Counted from the first letter of the stretch, positions 28,422-41,570 are shown. The stretch is DNA of 64,000 nt from Spizellomyces punctatus DAOM BR117 (GCF_000182565.1 NW_015971540.1:1674476-1738475), one strand, 5' to 3'. Notes: a model not told the origin generated them from the letters alone. Translations and numbers: made by a program.

Positions 28422-29776
28422 CAAGAAGTATAAGTGGCGGATAGATGCGATGCGATGGTTTTGAGGAGTGCAAAGTGTTTGCCTGTGGAGCAAATGTAAT
28501 TAGTTTGTTTATATGAGCTATCGCTTTGAGTACGGACTGCAAAATGCATTCTTGGCTTGTGTAAATGCGCAGCGTGGAAGGAGAAGAAAATGCCATAAAG
28601 TGCAAATACCCCAATTATGCTAGCAAAGCTGGGTATTTGCATTTTGCGCTATGCCATACCAATGCACCCGGCTTTTGTAAATGCTTTGCCGCATGCACTG
28701 CAGATAGGTGACCCGCGCACCCAATTGTATGGCATGATGTCTTTTCAGATCATGTCGTCTTGTAAAAACTGCGAGGACAGATTGGACACTTGTATGTTGA
28801 TGTAAATGGACAGCAGTGCCGCGAGGTCGTACTCTAGCTGGTGCCCATAAATAATGTACCTATTATTGTCGCACTCCGCCTGCTGGGCGATAGTTCGGCG
28901 TTAGCAGGTAATACATAGATGCTGAAGGGAACCCAGTAGGCGATAGGTGGGTGAATGTCAGCATGGCACGGGATAAATGCTTTGAACGAAAGGTGATACC
29001 TGCGGAACTGGCGCTGGTAAAATCGCGTATGAGCAGAGAGGGGAGCGATGGATGTTGGTGCGTCTGTTGAACATTTGGTTCGGGTATAGAGGTATTGCAA
29101 GGTGTCAGCTAGAGTAGATGGACGTGCACAGCATGGATGCCGTCGTTTCTTTGGACTGGAGACATGTTTTTTGGGCGACTACAAGGAGCCGCCAGTGTGG
29201 AATGTCTACCTTTCGCGGCTGAGAATAAGCATTGGGTTTTTTGTGCAAGAAGAATTGTGGTCAAGTGATAGTTGATTGAGATGGTAAGATTGGTTGAAAC
29301 TGTAGGAGGCTGGGCTCTTTGGTGCTCCCTCGTTCATATCTGCAGACAAGCATACGGGTAGTCTAATTTCTTGTTCCATCCCAGTGTTCACGCAATCTAA
29401 CATGTACCGGGACGGCATTTGAAGCCTGTATGTTCGGATACTGGATCCCAAATCAATTTCAGGAGTTCACTTGAGGGTCAGCCTTCAACAAAGCACAGCT
29501 TGCCGTGGTAATGACGTCCGTGATCGGTTTCTGGAACCCGGTCCGACTGATCCGTAGAAAACGCCCCACTGAAGGTTCGGAGGGCCTCCATCGGCTTACG
29601 TTAGCAGCAACGCGCGTGTGCGAAAACCCTACAAAACCTAGCGACGGTAGAGTTCCAAACGACATGAGAAAATGTCACATTCATTCTACTGTAAAGAAAA
29701 ACAATATTCTGTTCCTCCCCCAGTGAGATCTCGCAACATGCTATTGTAACGTGTCCCATCATTCCACCATGATCAT
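28422..29776. other. Intergenic region without a supported gene
   Basis: About 1.35 kb between the stop of the U2A' gene and the stop of the DUF1769 gene (convergent). Only short frames without family features are seen. It holds one clear inverted repeat (see 28601-28641). Confidence 0.5.
28601..28641. repeat. Perfect 11-bp inverted repeat with 19-nt loop
   Basis: TGCAAATACCC at 28601-28611 is repeated in inverse orientation as GGGTATTTGCA at 28631-28641; flanking A-run and T-run extend the pairing imperfectly. It could form a hairpin in the 3' flank of the U2A' gene. Confidence 0.7.
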
Positions 29777-30960
29777 CTATTGCTCGTCGTCATCGTCTGT
29801 ACCGTTTTCCGACTCGTCCACCAAGTCGAACTCAATAATATAGAACGGTACATTCTTGGAGAGCGATTTTGATATTAATCGTATAGGTTGCTTATTCAAG
29901 TACTGCAATAAGTTGATGTTTATGCCCAGCGTCAGATCAAACGTATTGAGGTTCATGAAAGGTGCAAAAATCTGAAAACGATGACATGTTTGAGTTTCGA
30001 GCGAGACCGGTAGACAAAATCCTCATCACACCACAGCGCACCTCAAAATTATAAATGTAATCTGGCTTGAAGACCATCTCTTTGCGCGCGTTTTCATTCT
30101 GAAAGTACTTTCTGCGCTCTGAGATGCCATCCGAAGGGAATGGCGAATCTTCTCTTGACGACAGCAGGAGTTGCGTACTCTCTTGCAGTTCGTCAGGTCC
30201 AAACCAAGCCCACTTTGTCAGTTGGGGTTCTGGCTTCTCGTCCGCAGATTTGGTAAGTTTTGAGACCTCCAGTTTCACATTCTTTGACTTTGACGTATCA
30301 GGTCCAGTAACAGTCTGCCCGCCTACGGTAGTTCGAGGATTTGACTCCGCGGGATGGGCATTTGTGACGGGATTCTCCGCTTTTACAACATTCACAATGT
30401 TCATTGAACAGAGAGCCGGGCTCCAGAGCCATGGTTTGTCAGCATACACATCATTCTTTAGAGCTGGGTCAATCAGATTAGCGAATTTGAGGGCCACCCA
30501 GGAGCCAGTGGGCAGAATCACTTTCTTCTCAAACTCTGAACCAAAAACAACGTCATCTGCAGTGTATTCCTGGCGATATTTCATTTTTCGTCAGACTTCC
30601 GCAAACGATATCGAATCGTCTACACCCAGAGTCACTCACATGTTTGAATCTCCCACAGACTTGTACGGAGAATAACCGTTTCTTGCTCTCAAAGTACGGT
30701 AAGGACTCGATAGGTTTGGACCCGTCCGCTGTGATCCCTTTAAAGTTCTTCACGCGCACCGATACATATCCAGTAAAGTAGGGAGAGTCGATGAAATGTG
30801 GGTTTTTCTCATCGTTGATGTTTGCCACCGCCAAAGTGTCCAAGGATGGGCCAATTCGGCATCGCAATTTTCTGTTCCCGATGGCGGCTTGACCGCTGGC
30901 ACCAAATAAGTACTCCAGTTTGGCAGTGGTATCAAGGTAAACGTGGGAGATGAGGGCGAG
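29777..30960 (-). CDS. DUF1769 (UPF0590) family protein, 5' exon not found
   Basis: Fungal protein family of unknown function. Three exons join in phase: 30960-30640, 30569-30042 and 29971-29777 (347 residues). Family blocks: RCRIGPSLDTL, YFTGYVSVRVKNFKGIT, FSVQVCGRFK, then ADDVVFGSEFEKK and GSWVALKFANLIDP with DVYADKPWLWSPAL. The tail is acidic (DLVDESENGTDDDEQ). The first exon starts directly after a tatag acceptor and has no ATG, so at least one upstream exon with the start exists, somewhere between 30961 and about 31290; a good donor with ag/gtatgt lies near 31050 but its phase does not fit any ATG frame I found. Confidence 0.75.
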
Positions 30961-31305
30961 CTATAAAGACACTTGAAATTGTGGCAAACGTGGAGAGAAG
31001 AATAAGCCCATGACGATTATGCCAAAAACATTTTGTTTGCCTTGAACATACCTGAATGCGATGATAATGCTAATGTCCCAAGCCGTTGCAGAGATGGGCT
31101 TCGTCGGTCGCTGCCAGCCGTCCAAATGAGAAGAAAAAAAAACAAAACAAAAAAAAGCCAAACGAAAAAGCGTTGACGTTGAAGGGGACGCTTTTTAACC
31201 GCGCGCCCGAATTGAATCATCCATATGATGGATGGATCGCGTGGCAAATAGTGTGGCCAGCAGTTTGCCATCTTAGACTGAACGAACAAACGAACGACGA
31301 CGGAA

Positions 31306-34300
31306 ATGTTTTACTCGCAAGACATTCTTACTTCTAAACGCCGGTCGGGCCTTGCAGTCGTTTGGTTGGCGGCCACACTGGGGCCAAAGCATTCATTTAA
31401 AAAGGTTTGGCATTCAAAACTAGAGTTTCCCACGCGTTTTGCCAAAGCATTCATGCTTTCGCTTTCCCCATCTTGCATAGTTGTCGAAACGGGAAGTCAA
31501 CGGAGTCAACCTTGTGAAAGCATGGTATGTATTGGCCCCTTTCACATATCACAGGGTCGACGAGCATATCCTCATATGGGGGCGTTAAGCGACTTTCTAA
31601 CCGACCCGCCCGAACCCATGGCTCTACGGTTAACGTATGTGTGCATGATTCTACTGTAAAATTGGGTTCAGATTAGGGTGTTAAATGTCTCTATTGATCT
31701 TAGATCAAACCTGATGGTTGGCGTAACGAGAGTGTACTCTCAGCAGTACACGTTCTTCTACAGTATGACAAGCTTGCCTTTGAAAAACGGGACATTTTTA
31801 TCGTCCAACACACTGATATTCCGCAGCGGAGGTGAAACAGGTGTTTATGAAGTTGAAACGAGCTTGGACGGATATTCAATCGGGCGATGTGAACATGCCC
31901 GCCGGTGAAGCAAGGTTAGATCTGTCAGCTTGGTGACGCGCCCATGTTTTAGACTGATCAGTTTGTAGATTTGATGCTATCACGCTGCAATTAGACGAAG
32001 ACATTGAGCTGCGCTATGAACCGCCCATTGCGCTGCAGGATACATCTATGGTCAGTTGGCGCGTGATCCCACTTCTAGAGCAACTTTTCATTAATTAAAT
32101 TGGTCCTGCATTTGGCCTTTGCAGATGGAGAAGCAGATTGACTTTGGTTGGGTGGTACGGGGCGGACAACCTTCCCAAAGTACTACGCTCTGTACGTAAT
32201 CTGTCTAAACGGTGGTTCCTCCCCCCATTCCTCACGTTTGTCAATCGAAACTAGCACCTTCGACTGCTACCAGAAGCCCTAGTGCACATCCATCGAACAG
32301 CTTTGACGCCATGTCAATTGGCGGATCTTCGCATGTGGGCTCTTTGAAGTCCATCACACTGCAGACTCAAGGTCGGCTGAGCACAACTCCGCTCCGTTCA
32401 TCGCTAATGGATACAACCACGGGCATGGAGTTTGATTTGGGCCTTGACCCGCTCTTACCACGACCTGATGAGAGTGGTACCGGGATGTCTACACTCCTCG
32501 ATGACCAATTTGATCTCTTTGCCGACATTAGAGATGACCACGAGGCGGCCCGGAAGCGAAGGAAAGTTCGCGCTGTAAGTGACATCTAGTTCTCGTTATT
32601 TGAGATAGCTAGTGATGATTGTTTTCATTTAGGGATCTCTGGGCATTGACCAAATTGCCGCGGAAGGATTCCAGATTGAGCAGAGCGTACTTGAACCGTC
32701 CATGGAAAAGACAGAGCTTGGTTTTGTTGACGTTAGACAAGATCAACCTGCGCAAGAGGGTATCCCCCTTGGTGACCCCTCTGGCGACCTAAATGACGCG
32801 CTCGCCGAAGCTGCACCAAAGCCGCGAAAAAGCCGGCGGAGATACCCTCTCATTGATTTGGAGGTATGCTAGCCTCTGACCCGGATTCAGTGTTCATCAC
32901 ATGGGGACTAACCATCGTGTATGGGATTAGATAGAGTTACCTCACGCCGAGATGGTTCGTATGAGAAACCGAGCGAGTTATGATTTACTTTTCGCAGAGA
33001 AACAGGCTCAGCAGAAGGTGCGTCGTGGTACCTGGATGATAAGAACTCCGTACTTATCTAAAGCGGCATCAGGCTAGAATTAAAGCGGACAAGGCGTTTC
33101 TTCAATCCGTGCTGGAAGCTCCCCCTATCGGTAAATTACCGTTCGTCCGATTCAAGCGATCGCCAACTCTTCACAGCCGACCTCTAGGTCTCGGACCGGA
33201 TCTTACGAACTTTTGGCATGAAACAGTTCTAGTCAACAAACGCCCTGGTGGTATGCTGCAATGCTCACGATGGATGTCACCATACATTTTAAACTGTCAT
33301 TTGAGTAGGTGACAGTCTTTTGGAGCGTACCTCAAAAAGGCCAAAGCATGCCGGTCATATTCTTGTTTCCCAAGACTCTGGAGGTGCGGGAGCAGGTATA
33401 GAGCTGCATTCTTGGCTCCTAACGAGATCCACAACCTGTCCGGCAAATGTACGAAATAACGATTGCAAAAGCATTAGGTTTAGGTTACGACATGGATAGT
33501 GGGAGCTTTGAGAATATCAGGGTAGGACTTGCTATTGATTGCCCTGTTTAAGCCGACCCGCTGTCAACAGTCTGGATTAGGCGGATCTGTCTGCAGAGGA
33601 CCTTGAAGTATTCCGAGCGGGAGACGAAAGGCGCAAGAGCGAGATAATGCCTTGGCATCGTACATCCCGTCCTGGGTCTGTTGCTTCAGGTAGTCTTCAC
33701 TTGTTGGTATGACATTGTGCGCTTTGATAGGAGCTGGTTTGATAGATCAACCTGGATCTGTTCTGGGCTCTGCACGCAAATCAATGTCTAGACGTGACTC
33801 TTTCTCCACCTTTGGTGGCACGGATGATTTTGCCTTGGAGCCGATGCGCAGGTACATAGCACGTATTTGGGTGTTTCGTGTAATGCAGCTTTGTAACCTC
33901 GTACCCCATTGTCACTCTAGGAGGTCTAGTTCGATGGCAGGATCGGCCCGTGACTTCTCTCCGCTCAAAGATTTGCCGGATTTTGAAGGATTCAGTTTTG
34001 GTAATGGAAGTACATTTTTCTTCGTATAATTGAGTTCGAAAGAGTGGACTGAAGGAGCTTTATGGCCAGATGCCGAAATTCCCTTCAAAGATGTGGACAT
34101 GAACCTTACGCCTGTGGACAACGAGAGTTCCCAGTTCCTCAAGTACGTGATACGTCACCTAGCTTTGCGAACATGTCTAAACCTTACCATAATTGGGCGG
34201 ATGCATAGTTATGTGAAAACCGTTGTCCCAAACGCCGATACAAGCTATGGTAACAACTATTGCATGTGATTCTATGAGCCTATCGAAAACACTCGCTCAT

Positions 34301-34550
34301 ACTCCCTGGCAGTCCACTTTTTTGATGTTTTGCCTCCCAGCGGGACATCCCGTGCGGCCGCCAGTCAGGGTTTCTATCATGGTATTTTACGCGCATTGAA
34401 GAGTACGTGTCTGAAGGAGCGACATAACCTTCCTTGCTCCTTTTAATCTTAGTACTCGTCTTGGCTACACGCGGTGTTATCCATCTTAGGCAAGCCGGCC
34501 CATACCAAGACATTCGCCTTGGTCTCGACAAGACGATGGCATTGGATTGA
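31306..34550 (+). CDS. REC8: Meiotic cohesin kleisin Rec8
   Basis: Alpha-kleisin that closes the Smc1-Smc3 ring in meiosis. The N-terminus (MFYSQDILTSKRRSGLAVVW, then LAATLGPKHSFKK) is of the Rec8 kind, with QDIL in place of the SEAIL seen in Rad21, and the second block DPPEPMALRL...SNLMVGVTRVYSQQYTFF completes the Smc3-binding domain. A long helical, Ser-rich linker follows. The winged-helix Smc1-binding C-terminus is readable as VHFFDVLPPSGTSRAAAS, then FYHGIL, then LVLATRGVIHLRQAGPYQDI, with stop at 34548-34550. About fifteen introns, many under 80 nt; exon limits are approximate. It implies that the organism has, or recently had, a meiotic cycle. Confidence 0.88.
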
Positions 34551-37500
34551 AGGTGCAATGCTATGTGCAGGCGGTAAGACACCTGGAATGGTACAAGTTG
34601 CATCTCTAGGACCTATGCGTTGCAAGACCTTATCGATCGTAAGCATAGAATTGATGGAAATTGACACTGTGCCTATTATGACGCGGATTCTCATATGTAA
34701 AGTAGTGTCTCTGTAGTTGACCATCTTTTTAAATAGACGGTGTTTCATCCTAATTTTTCAAGTCTATCAAAGAATCTGTCAGGCTGCCATTTCTCAATAT
34801 AGCTTTCTTGACTTGATCCCCGTCTTTTGACGACTTGACTTTTCAACGACTTGGCCAACCCAAGCATTGGCCAGTCCATTGCAAACAAACTTTGGCAATG
34901 AAGAAATGCATAGTTTCGATTTGTATAATGAAAAAGGAATACTGCTGAAATGGGGTTAAAAAATCCAGAAGCTACTGTCGCTTAAAGAGCTTTCGTGCTG
35001 CTGAGGCTTGGGCCTCAAAACTACATTACGTCATCGGCTTTTTAATACTTTCCTTTTTGGTAAGCGCTGATGGCAAATCCAAAACGGGTCAAATTGCTCG
35101 AACCTTTGGCTTGTGTAACGTCTATCCAAGTTACCACACTCGGGTTTGCCCGAAAACACATACTGGATTTGAGTCATGTCTCGACTATCGTCCGCCGATA
35201 AAGTCTTCAAAAAAGAAGATAAAGGATCAAAACGAACAGATACAATCCCCTCAGTCCTTTCATAGAGCTCCCTCATAGGGACATACATAGAGGCAGATTA
35301 AAATGTCCCTCCCACCATTCGACAGAATTACAACGAAGACGAACCTGAACTTGAACCTGAACAAACTAGCCTACAGTCAGCAAAGATAGATTACATGTAT
35401 ATTAGGAACAGCACCACGAGGTTCAGCTTTCTCAACTGGGCTTCCTCTTGGATGCTGTGATTCTACCTGACAAGACTTTTCACCGCGATACTGGTGCAGT
35501 GCCATTCACGATCAATGCCTTCGTCTCTATGGACGACAAGTGTCGGGCGAGCAGCTTGGATATGGCAATCCCGATTGTGACCTTTGCTTTGTTCATTATC
35601 GCGGCTACTTTCACCACTCGCAGTTCCGATTCTTAAAATTCTCGGATTGGTCACTTTTGCGGCCCAAGGGATTACCAAGATTACCGCCATCATCATTGAA
35701 GACGCTCTCCTCTTCGTTCTGCAGAGGGAAAACATCAAACGGTGGCGGAAAGTATTCTCAAGCGTGACGGCATTCTCTCCTCGGCTGGTTGACACGCTGG
35801 CAACAAGCACCTGAATGGCGTCGGAGGGGCCAAATTCCGCAACTAGAACGGCAGACTTAACTTTAATAGCTTTTGTTACTAATGATGTAGAAACCGAAAA
35901 GCAATGACTTTCTTATGTACTGCGGGCACGTTCAACGAGATTTTGGGAACTGACCAGGAAAGCTTTGTCGTGCCGGATAGCTACCAAGATAATAAGCCTG
36001 GCTATTGATAATGATGCAAGAGTATAACTTCCGTTTATGAAGTGGATCATCTGAAAAACAAGGTTCAGAAAAAAGATCAAAAAGGCGCTTTTTGATATGA
36101 TACTAAAACAGCAACAAAAATAATGTAGCAACAGAAACAACAAGATTAACAGGAACAGATTCAGCAGCAGATTGAGCGACAACAGGAACTGGGTACCGAA
36201 GGCAATGCCAGTAGCACTAATTGCACCAATTGCATCTGCAGGCCGCCAGAATCTATCGATAGGAAATTGTTCTGGATCTATGGAAACTAGCTCGTGAAAC
36301 CGCCCTGTAATTGTTGACGACTGATATTTCTCCTTCTCACACTATTTCACATCGAAAGCTATCAGCCACAAGTAAGTTATGAGACAGGAATTAGAAGCGA
36401 AAATATTGAGCTTACACTGCCTCAAATGCTAAAGAACTCCAATTTCAAAACTGGACACGTAAAGGACTGTCGGCGTTCCTGTAATGCTTTATAAAAAATG
36501 TTGCTCAACGAAGAGAATCCGAAAAAGAAATTGTAATACATTGCTGAACATGACGACGATCTCAAGTAATCGGAACAAATTGGGTGACCCATAAACTGGA
36601 GGATAAGAATTTGCCACCGTAGATGATGAACTGCTAAGTAACATACTTTTCTAGTTCTTTCTTAGTAGATTGAAATACGGATGGAAACAGAGCTTTTCTC
36701 GAATATCCACTGCCAGATACGCAGTGCAATTAGATTCTTTAGTATGTAAGAACAAATACATGCTGAGCAACACCTCGCTCTTCAATGTCACCATCTAGTT
36801 GCAGTTCTTCACTTACTCTCGATATTTTCTTTTACAGTTTGTCTTGATCCATTTGTTGATTCTTCCCATATCTTGATGCTCCGCATACCTTGTTCGTGAT
36901 TAAATCAAACACCGGATCGGTTGTATAGGCAATTGTGTAGACATCTGCACTAGTGCTCCCATCTACCTCTTTTCGCAAGGCCTCTAGATATTTTGAACGG
37001 GCTATGTCGACAGCCGTACATATAGCTTTTTGATGGAAAGCATCCAGAATTCTTTGTTTTTTACTAATCGTGAGCATAATTCAGAAGATCCATGCTCTTG
37101 GAGACCCGTACTTTTCTCATCTTGCACTTTTTGCTGCATCTGTTACATTCACAATATTCATGATCATCACATACCGTCCAAAGAACTTCGACAGCATGCA
37201 AGTCGTATACTTTGATTCCCACAAGTGGAGCAATTGTAAGACAAAGTTCTTAAGGACTTTTTACCTGTCTTCGGAGAGATTGTCGATATGACGACAAAAG
37301 TCTCTGCCTTCAGTTACCGTTATCGCATTCAAGTACAGCAACATGACCCTTCAATATCGCCCCATTATCTTCTGATTTTATTGTTTCTTTCTGTGTGAAT
37401 ACTTTTAGCAACTTTTCCCCATCAACAAACATGACGTTTTTCATTTGACAATGTATGCCGACGCAGCTTTTTCGATTATTCGACTACAGACGTAATGATT

Positions 37501-38023
37501 CTAGATCGGCCATGACTGATAATGACGGCGGGAATTGCTATGGTAGTTTGTATATCTGTTTCCATTAATCTATCGATATATGTCTCGCTGTGCTAAGGAT
37601 GAGGTATTTTTCAAAATGCGGATCGCATTCTCCATCTAAGCGCTTCATTATGTCGTTTGAAGAACTAGCAGGAATTATCATTACTGATGAAACGAGTGAT
37701 CAAAATAGTAAGCAGCTCAACAGCAGCCACAATGTCACCGATAGTAATACATGCGGAACGGTTCTCACGGTTATGTGGCAGTCTTAAGAGGAAGTGCAAT
37801 TGAAGGCTAAACATGGTGGGTCCGAATGTACTCGCTTCGAAACCGGCCGGATTTATGTATCCAACTGATATTACTGCGGTGAAGCTTAATGAGCTCGACC
37901 ATTCGATAACTGGGGAAGCCATTCCGGAAATGAAAGCGTTGAATAAGCGCAGCGAAAGATGTGCGAAGAAATCCAAAAGTCGCACCCAGCCTCAGCCACA
38001 AGAGAAAGCGAAAGAATAAGATC

Positions 38024-38165
38024 TGCAACAGCAGCAACCGGAACAGAAGCAGCAACCGGAACAGAAGCACTCGAATCCTGAGCTACAGCAAACCCAGGAG
38101 CCTGAAGAACCCGTGCAACTGGTAGCAGCAACAGGAACCGGAGCTGCGGCAACAACCGGAACAGG
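38024..38165 (+). repeat. Degenerate Gln/Pro/Glu-rich repeat
   Basis: The plus strand reads as repeated QQPEQK units (CAGCAACCGGAACAGAAG occurs twice in tandem), followed by TGTGAAATTGTG-like low complexity. It follows directly on a stop codon at 38017-38019 and may be the remainder of a Gln-rich linker. A similar Gln-rich stretch lies near 36120-36195. Confidence 0.5.
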
Positions 38166-38416
38166 TAAGTTCATCCCATTCAAGGATAATTGTCAGAGGA
38201 GCAAAATACAGCAACCGTAAATCCAAGCAAACCAGTCAGCAGATTAGTGCATCAATCACCCACAAAACCAGATGTCAGGACACACAATGTGATATAGCGA
38301 AAGATGTAGGTGAGAACAGAGATCAAGAAACGAAAGTACGATTCAAACCAACTTGTTGGTAATAGAGACGACGGCGATCACAAATTCGGTTGTGTTTTTG
38401 GATATGTTGATTCAGG

Positions 38417-38701
38417 TTGCGTACCCTCAAGTATGCATCTCCTGTTGGTTTCGAAGCTGCTTTGCTCGAAAGTTTCAAAGAGTGCAGAGACGGCACCGCA
38501 CTTACAGGTTTCAGATCAAGAACAGAGCAATGGTGTGGAGGTCATGTAATGACGATTGTGGGTCACGACGACGAGAAGCCTATTGTGGTTGACGATTGAG
38601 GTTAACCTTGGGGAGATTCTGGAATCTCTTGCTTCCCTTTTGGTTACTTGTTGAATGCAGACTATTGTTCTAACTTTTGGTCTCTACGATATTGCAGTTG
38701 A
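38417..38701 (+). pseudogene. C-terminal half of a papain-like (C1) cysteine peptidase, broken
   Basis: One frame reads KYASPVGFEAALLESFKECR, then WCGGHVMTIVGHDDEKPIVV, then two stop codons (TGA at 38597, TAA two codons on), then PWGDSGISCFPFGYLLNADY and CSNFWSLRY in the same frame. This matches the order of the family's C-terminal half: catalytic His in GGHxMxIVGxDD, the Asn-Ser-Trp-Gly segment (here lost at the two stops), WGDxG, a YLxN turn and the terminal DFW-like motif. The catalytic Cys region is not recognisable upstream. The two stops at the expected NSW position and the missing N-terminal half indicate a pseudogene. Confidence 0.5.
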
Positions 38702-39316
38702 ACTTAGTCAAATCGTTCGAGCAGTTGGTACAGATCAGAGATTACTGTATTCTTCCATATATTTCAAGGAGCATAGAGCATTTAGAAAAACCTGCTAACC
38801 ACCGGCATGCATAGATGAATGTATGAATGGACGAAGAGGATAATATGAAATCAATGCTGTTAAACTTGGAATCATCAACCGATTTGCTTTGAATCATTGT
38901 GTCTATGGCGTGAGCAAAAAGAAAGTCAGTGCCCCAAAAGGTTATAAAAAAGGTGCTGGTTCCCACCATGTTAAATATATCCAAACTTGTAGATCTACAG
39001 CAATCCGACAAGTTGCGAATAAAGGTGAGTTACAGCTTCAGTAACGCTTATGAAGCAACTTGTGCACTGAATGGTCTCCTGTGGGACTTCGAGTGGGCAA
39101 TTTTCATGTATTATGTAAATGCTGCAAATAATTGGGAGAAAAGCATGTGGATTTACTTATCCATACATGAATATTGAAGAATACACAACTGCAAAGGAAC
39201 CCTCTATCAATCGGTTGCACACTAGATATCGAATAATCTCTTCTGAGTTGCTTCGACCATTCTGCAGACTCTAGAATAATTAACACTCCACCAATGCCGA
39301 AAGTTTGTCTTGTAGT

Positions 39317-39855
39317 TAAACCATCTCGTTCCATACCCGCGTACTGCTTTGTTCAACTAGCTGTTCCAAAAGTGTCGTAATGTCGTTCATGGGTTCCTCT
39401 CCCGGTGAGAATGTCTCAGCCCGTCTCATGTACAACTGAATTAGTCTGCCCCATCTCCCTAAGGACTAAATGACAATATGCGTGACATTTACGAACCAGC
39501 CGGTCTTTGCTGATATTCGTCTCCCATACTCCAAAGTTGAACGCAATCTCCTCTAAAATTTCCAATAAATCACTCACGCTGCATCTTTAAAAGAAGGGGT
39601 TTACGCCGTTTTGAACGAAAAGCCAGGTATTTAGAGATTTAACAGAGACCTCATTCTCATGGTTGAAATGCGATAACATGGCCTCGCTGTTCTCAACATC
39701 ATAGGCCGATAAGCATATTTCGTCCTGAATTATGACCTCCTCTGGTATGTGAAAATAACACGGCACTAAAGTTTGTGTCTTGCTGGATCATAGCACCACA
39801 CCATTTCCAAGCATGAATGGGATCCACAATACTTTCTGCTGCCTCGATTCTGCAA
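39317..39855 (-). pseudogene. Fragment of an unidentified gene
   Basis: The minus strand reads in pieces: IEAAESIVDPIHAWKWCGAM near 39850, LVPCYFHIPEEVIIQDEICL and SEAMLSHFNHENEVSVKSLN near 39650-39770, EILEEIAFNFGVWETNISKD near 39520-39560, and LIQLYMRRAETFSPGEEPMN to a stop at 39317. A one-base frame change separates the first two pieces, and the gaps between the others are shorter than the usual intron (26-34 nt). Either a decayed gene or one with very small introns. No family recognised. Confidence 0.3.
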
Positions 39856-40278
39856 CCAGAACAGACATGTTACTCCTGTCTTGTAGTTTCTGGCATGACT
39901 ATCTACTATTACCATGACGAATTTAATAATATATAATCCAAAGGACTGCTACGAATCTGAACTAGAAGCAAACTACATTCAAAATGTGAACCATTTCTAC
40001 CAAATTCCCGAAAGAAACAAATATGGCCATTTTCAAGAAGCATTTGCTGAATATCTATCTAAAAAGTATTAGAAAATATCACCATAAGTTGGTCAATGCA
40101 ATTTTCCATTGGAAAAGTGGTTAAAAAAAGGTGCGTTCGTGCGTTCCATTAAAGCAATCAGAAAGGAGATATTGAAGTAAGAGCCAGAGTGGGTCAAAAG
40201 AAGCGTGAATTCCCATCGAGATACAGAGAATATTAGATCAAAGAGGAGACAATAAGTGAACCACTCATCGAGAGTTGA

Positions 40279-40545
40279 GTGAATCCTTGTTTTCATGTTC
40301 AAGTTCTCGTCTTCCTTGTATGCATCGTGATCTCAGTCGTTTTGGAAAGACAGGCATATTATTTGCAGGGTGAAATCTATTCAGAGCTTCGGCTTCCAGT
40401 CGCTGAAGAAGAAAGCAAAACGTCCTGCCCTGAAGAAGCTGCATTCCACCCAGATTGCTCTAATCCATGCACCTGCGACTGTCTATCGATGAGTGAGAAA
40501 GTGGCTACATTGGCCATAGTTGTAAATCGCAGATTCATATCGTGA
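40279..40545 (+). other. Coding-like fragment with one membrane segment
   Basis: Frame of 88 codons with a hydrophobic stretch (VLVFLVCIVISVVL) followed by a Cys- and Glu-rich part (EEESKTSCPEEAAFHPDC, NPCTCDC). It looks like a type II or signal-anchored protein exon. No ATG at its start other than an alternative codon, and no neighbours in phase; low confidence. Confidence 0.2.
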
Positions 40546-41570
40546 GTAAAATTGAATATGCACAACCTCTGCGACGTTCGCCGTCACAAAAGAAATCGAT
40601 CCGGGGATGTGAGTTCTAGATAAAGACGACTGGTATTTGCGAGGAGACAGCGAAGATGATGCGGCCAAGTGTTCGGGCTAGCAAGGTTCCTACGTGGTAA
40701 AAGAGAAAGAGAAAGTCCTTTGTGCCCTATCTGGCATCACGAAACGCTTGAAGTCCATATCTGGGTATCACAAGAGTGAACTGGAACTGACAAAACTCTT
40801 TGATTGCAATATAAACAACATGTTGAAAGAAAGGGAGCACAACGATCATAAACGATCTTGGGAATTTGCTTGCGTGGTGTCCAAAAAGCATCATCTTATG
40901 AAATCGTAAGATAAACAAAGTTAGTTTTAGGCTTTTATTCCGATGTAATACTGGCAAGATGCTAGTTAATATATTTGAAGGTAAAAGTCATAAAGCCAGG
41001 AAAGAAGCGGGAGCAGTGACCATTTGAAGCTCTTGTTGGAGGCAATGTGAGGATTGTACGAGATGTCAAGTATATATCTCGCTGCTTTAGTGTGCAGTCC
41101 GCTCAAATTGTAACTAGAAAAACAAATCTGCCTGCCATGAGATATGACAATATGCTCATACTGTCGACATCCGTACTACGCCTTAAAGAACTTTATCAAG
41201 GGCAGTTATACATATGCCGCCCTCTTCGTTCCCAACAGCTAACAGCTATAAAGAAGCGGGGTGAGGCTGAATACATATCTGTTGCAGAATGGTGCTTATC
41301 AATAGATTTATGATAGTGACTTGAACCCGCGGCTGCCAACTCGCATTCCTTACTGCAAACGAACATCTATGGATGAACAAAGATTAGAGAAAACCAGTGC
41401 CGCCCAGGTTGAGCAGAACCATTTAAACGTATCTACGTATGAACTACTGCTCTTGGGGATATTATAAGATGAATAAGGATAAAGAATTACAACCTTTTTC
41501 AAAATGGAAGCATGGTTCTGACACCAGAAATAAACAGAACGATGATCTAATCTGATTAACAACTGCAAAA

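Noticed and set aside
31017-31289. 90-codon minus-strand frame as the missing first exon of the DUF1769 gene
   Set aside because: It contains a run of Phe from a poly-T tract typical of an intron, and its donor phase does not fit the next exon.
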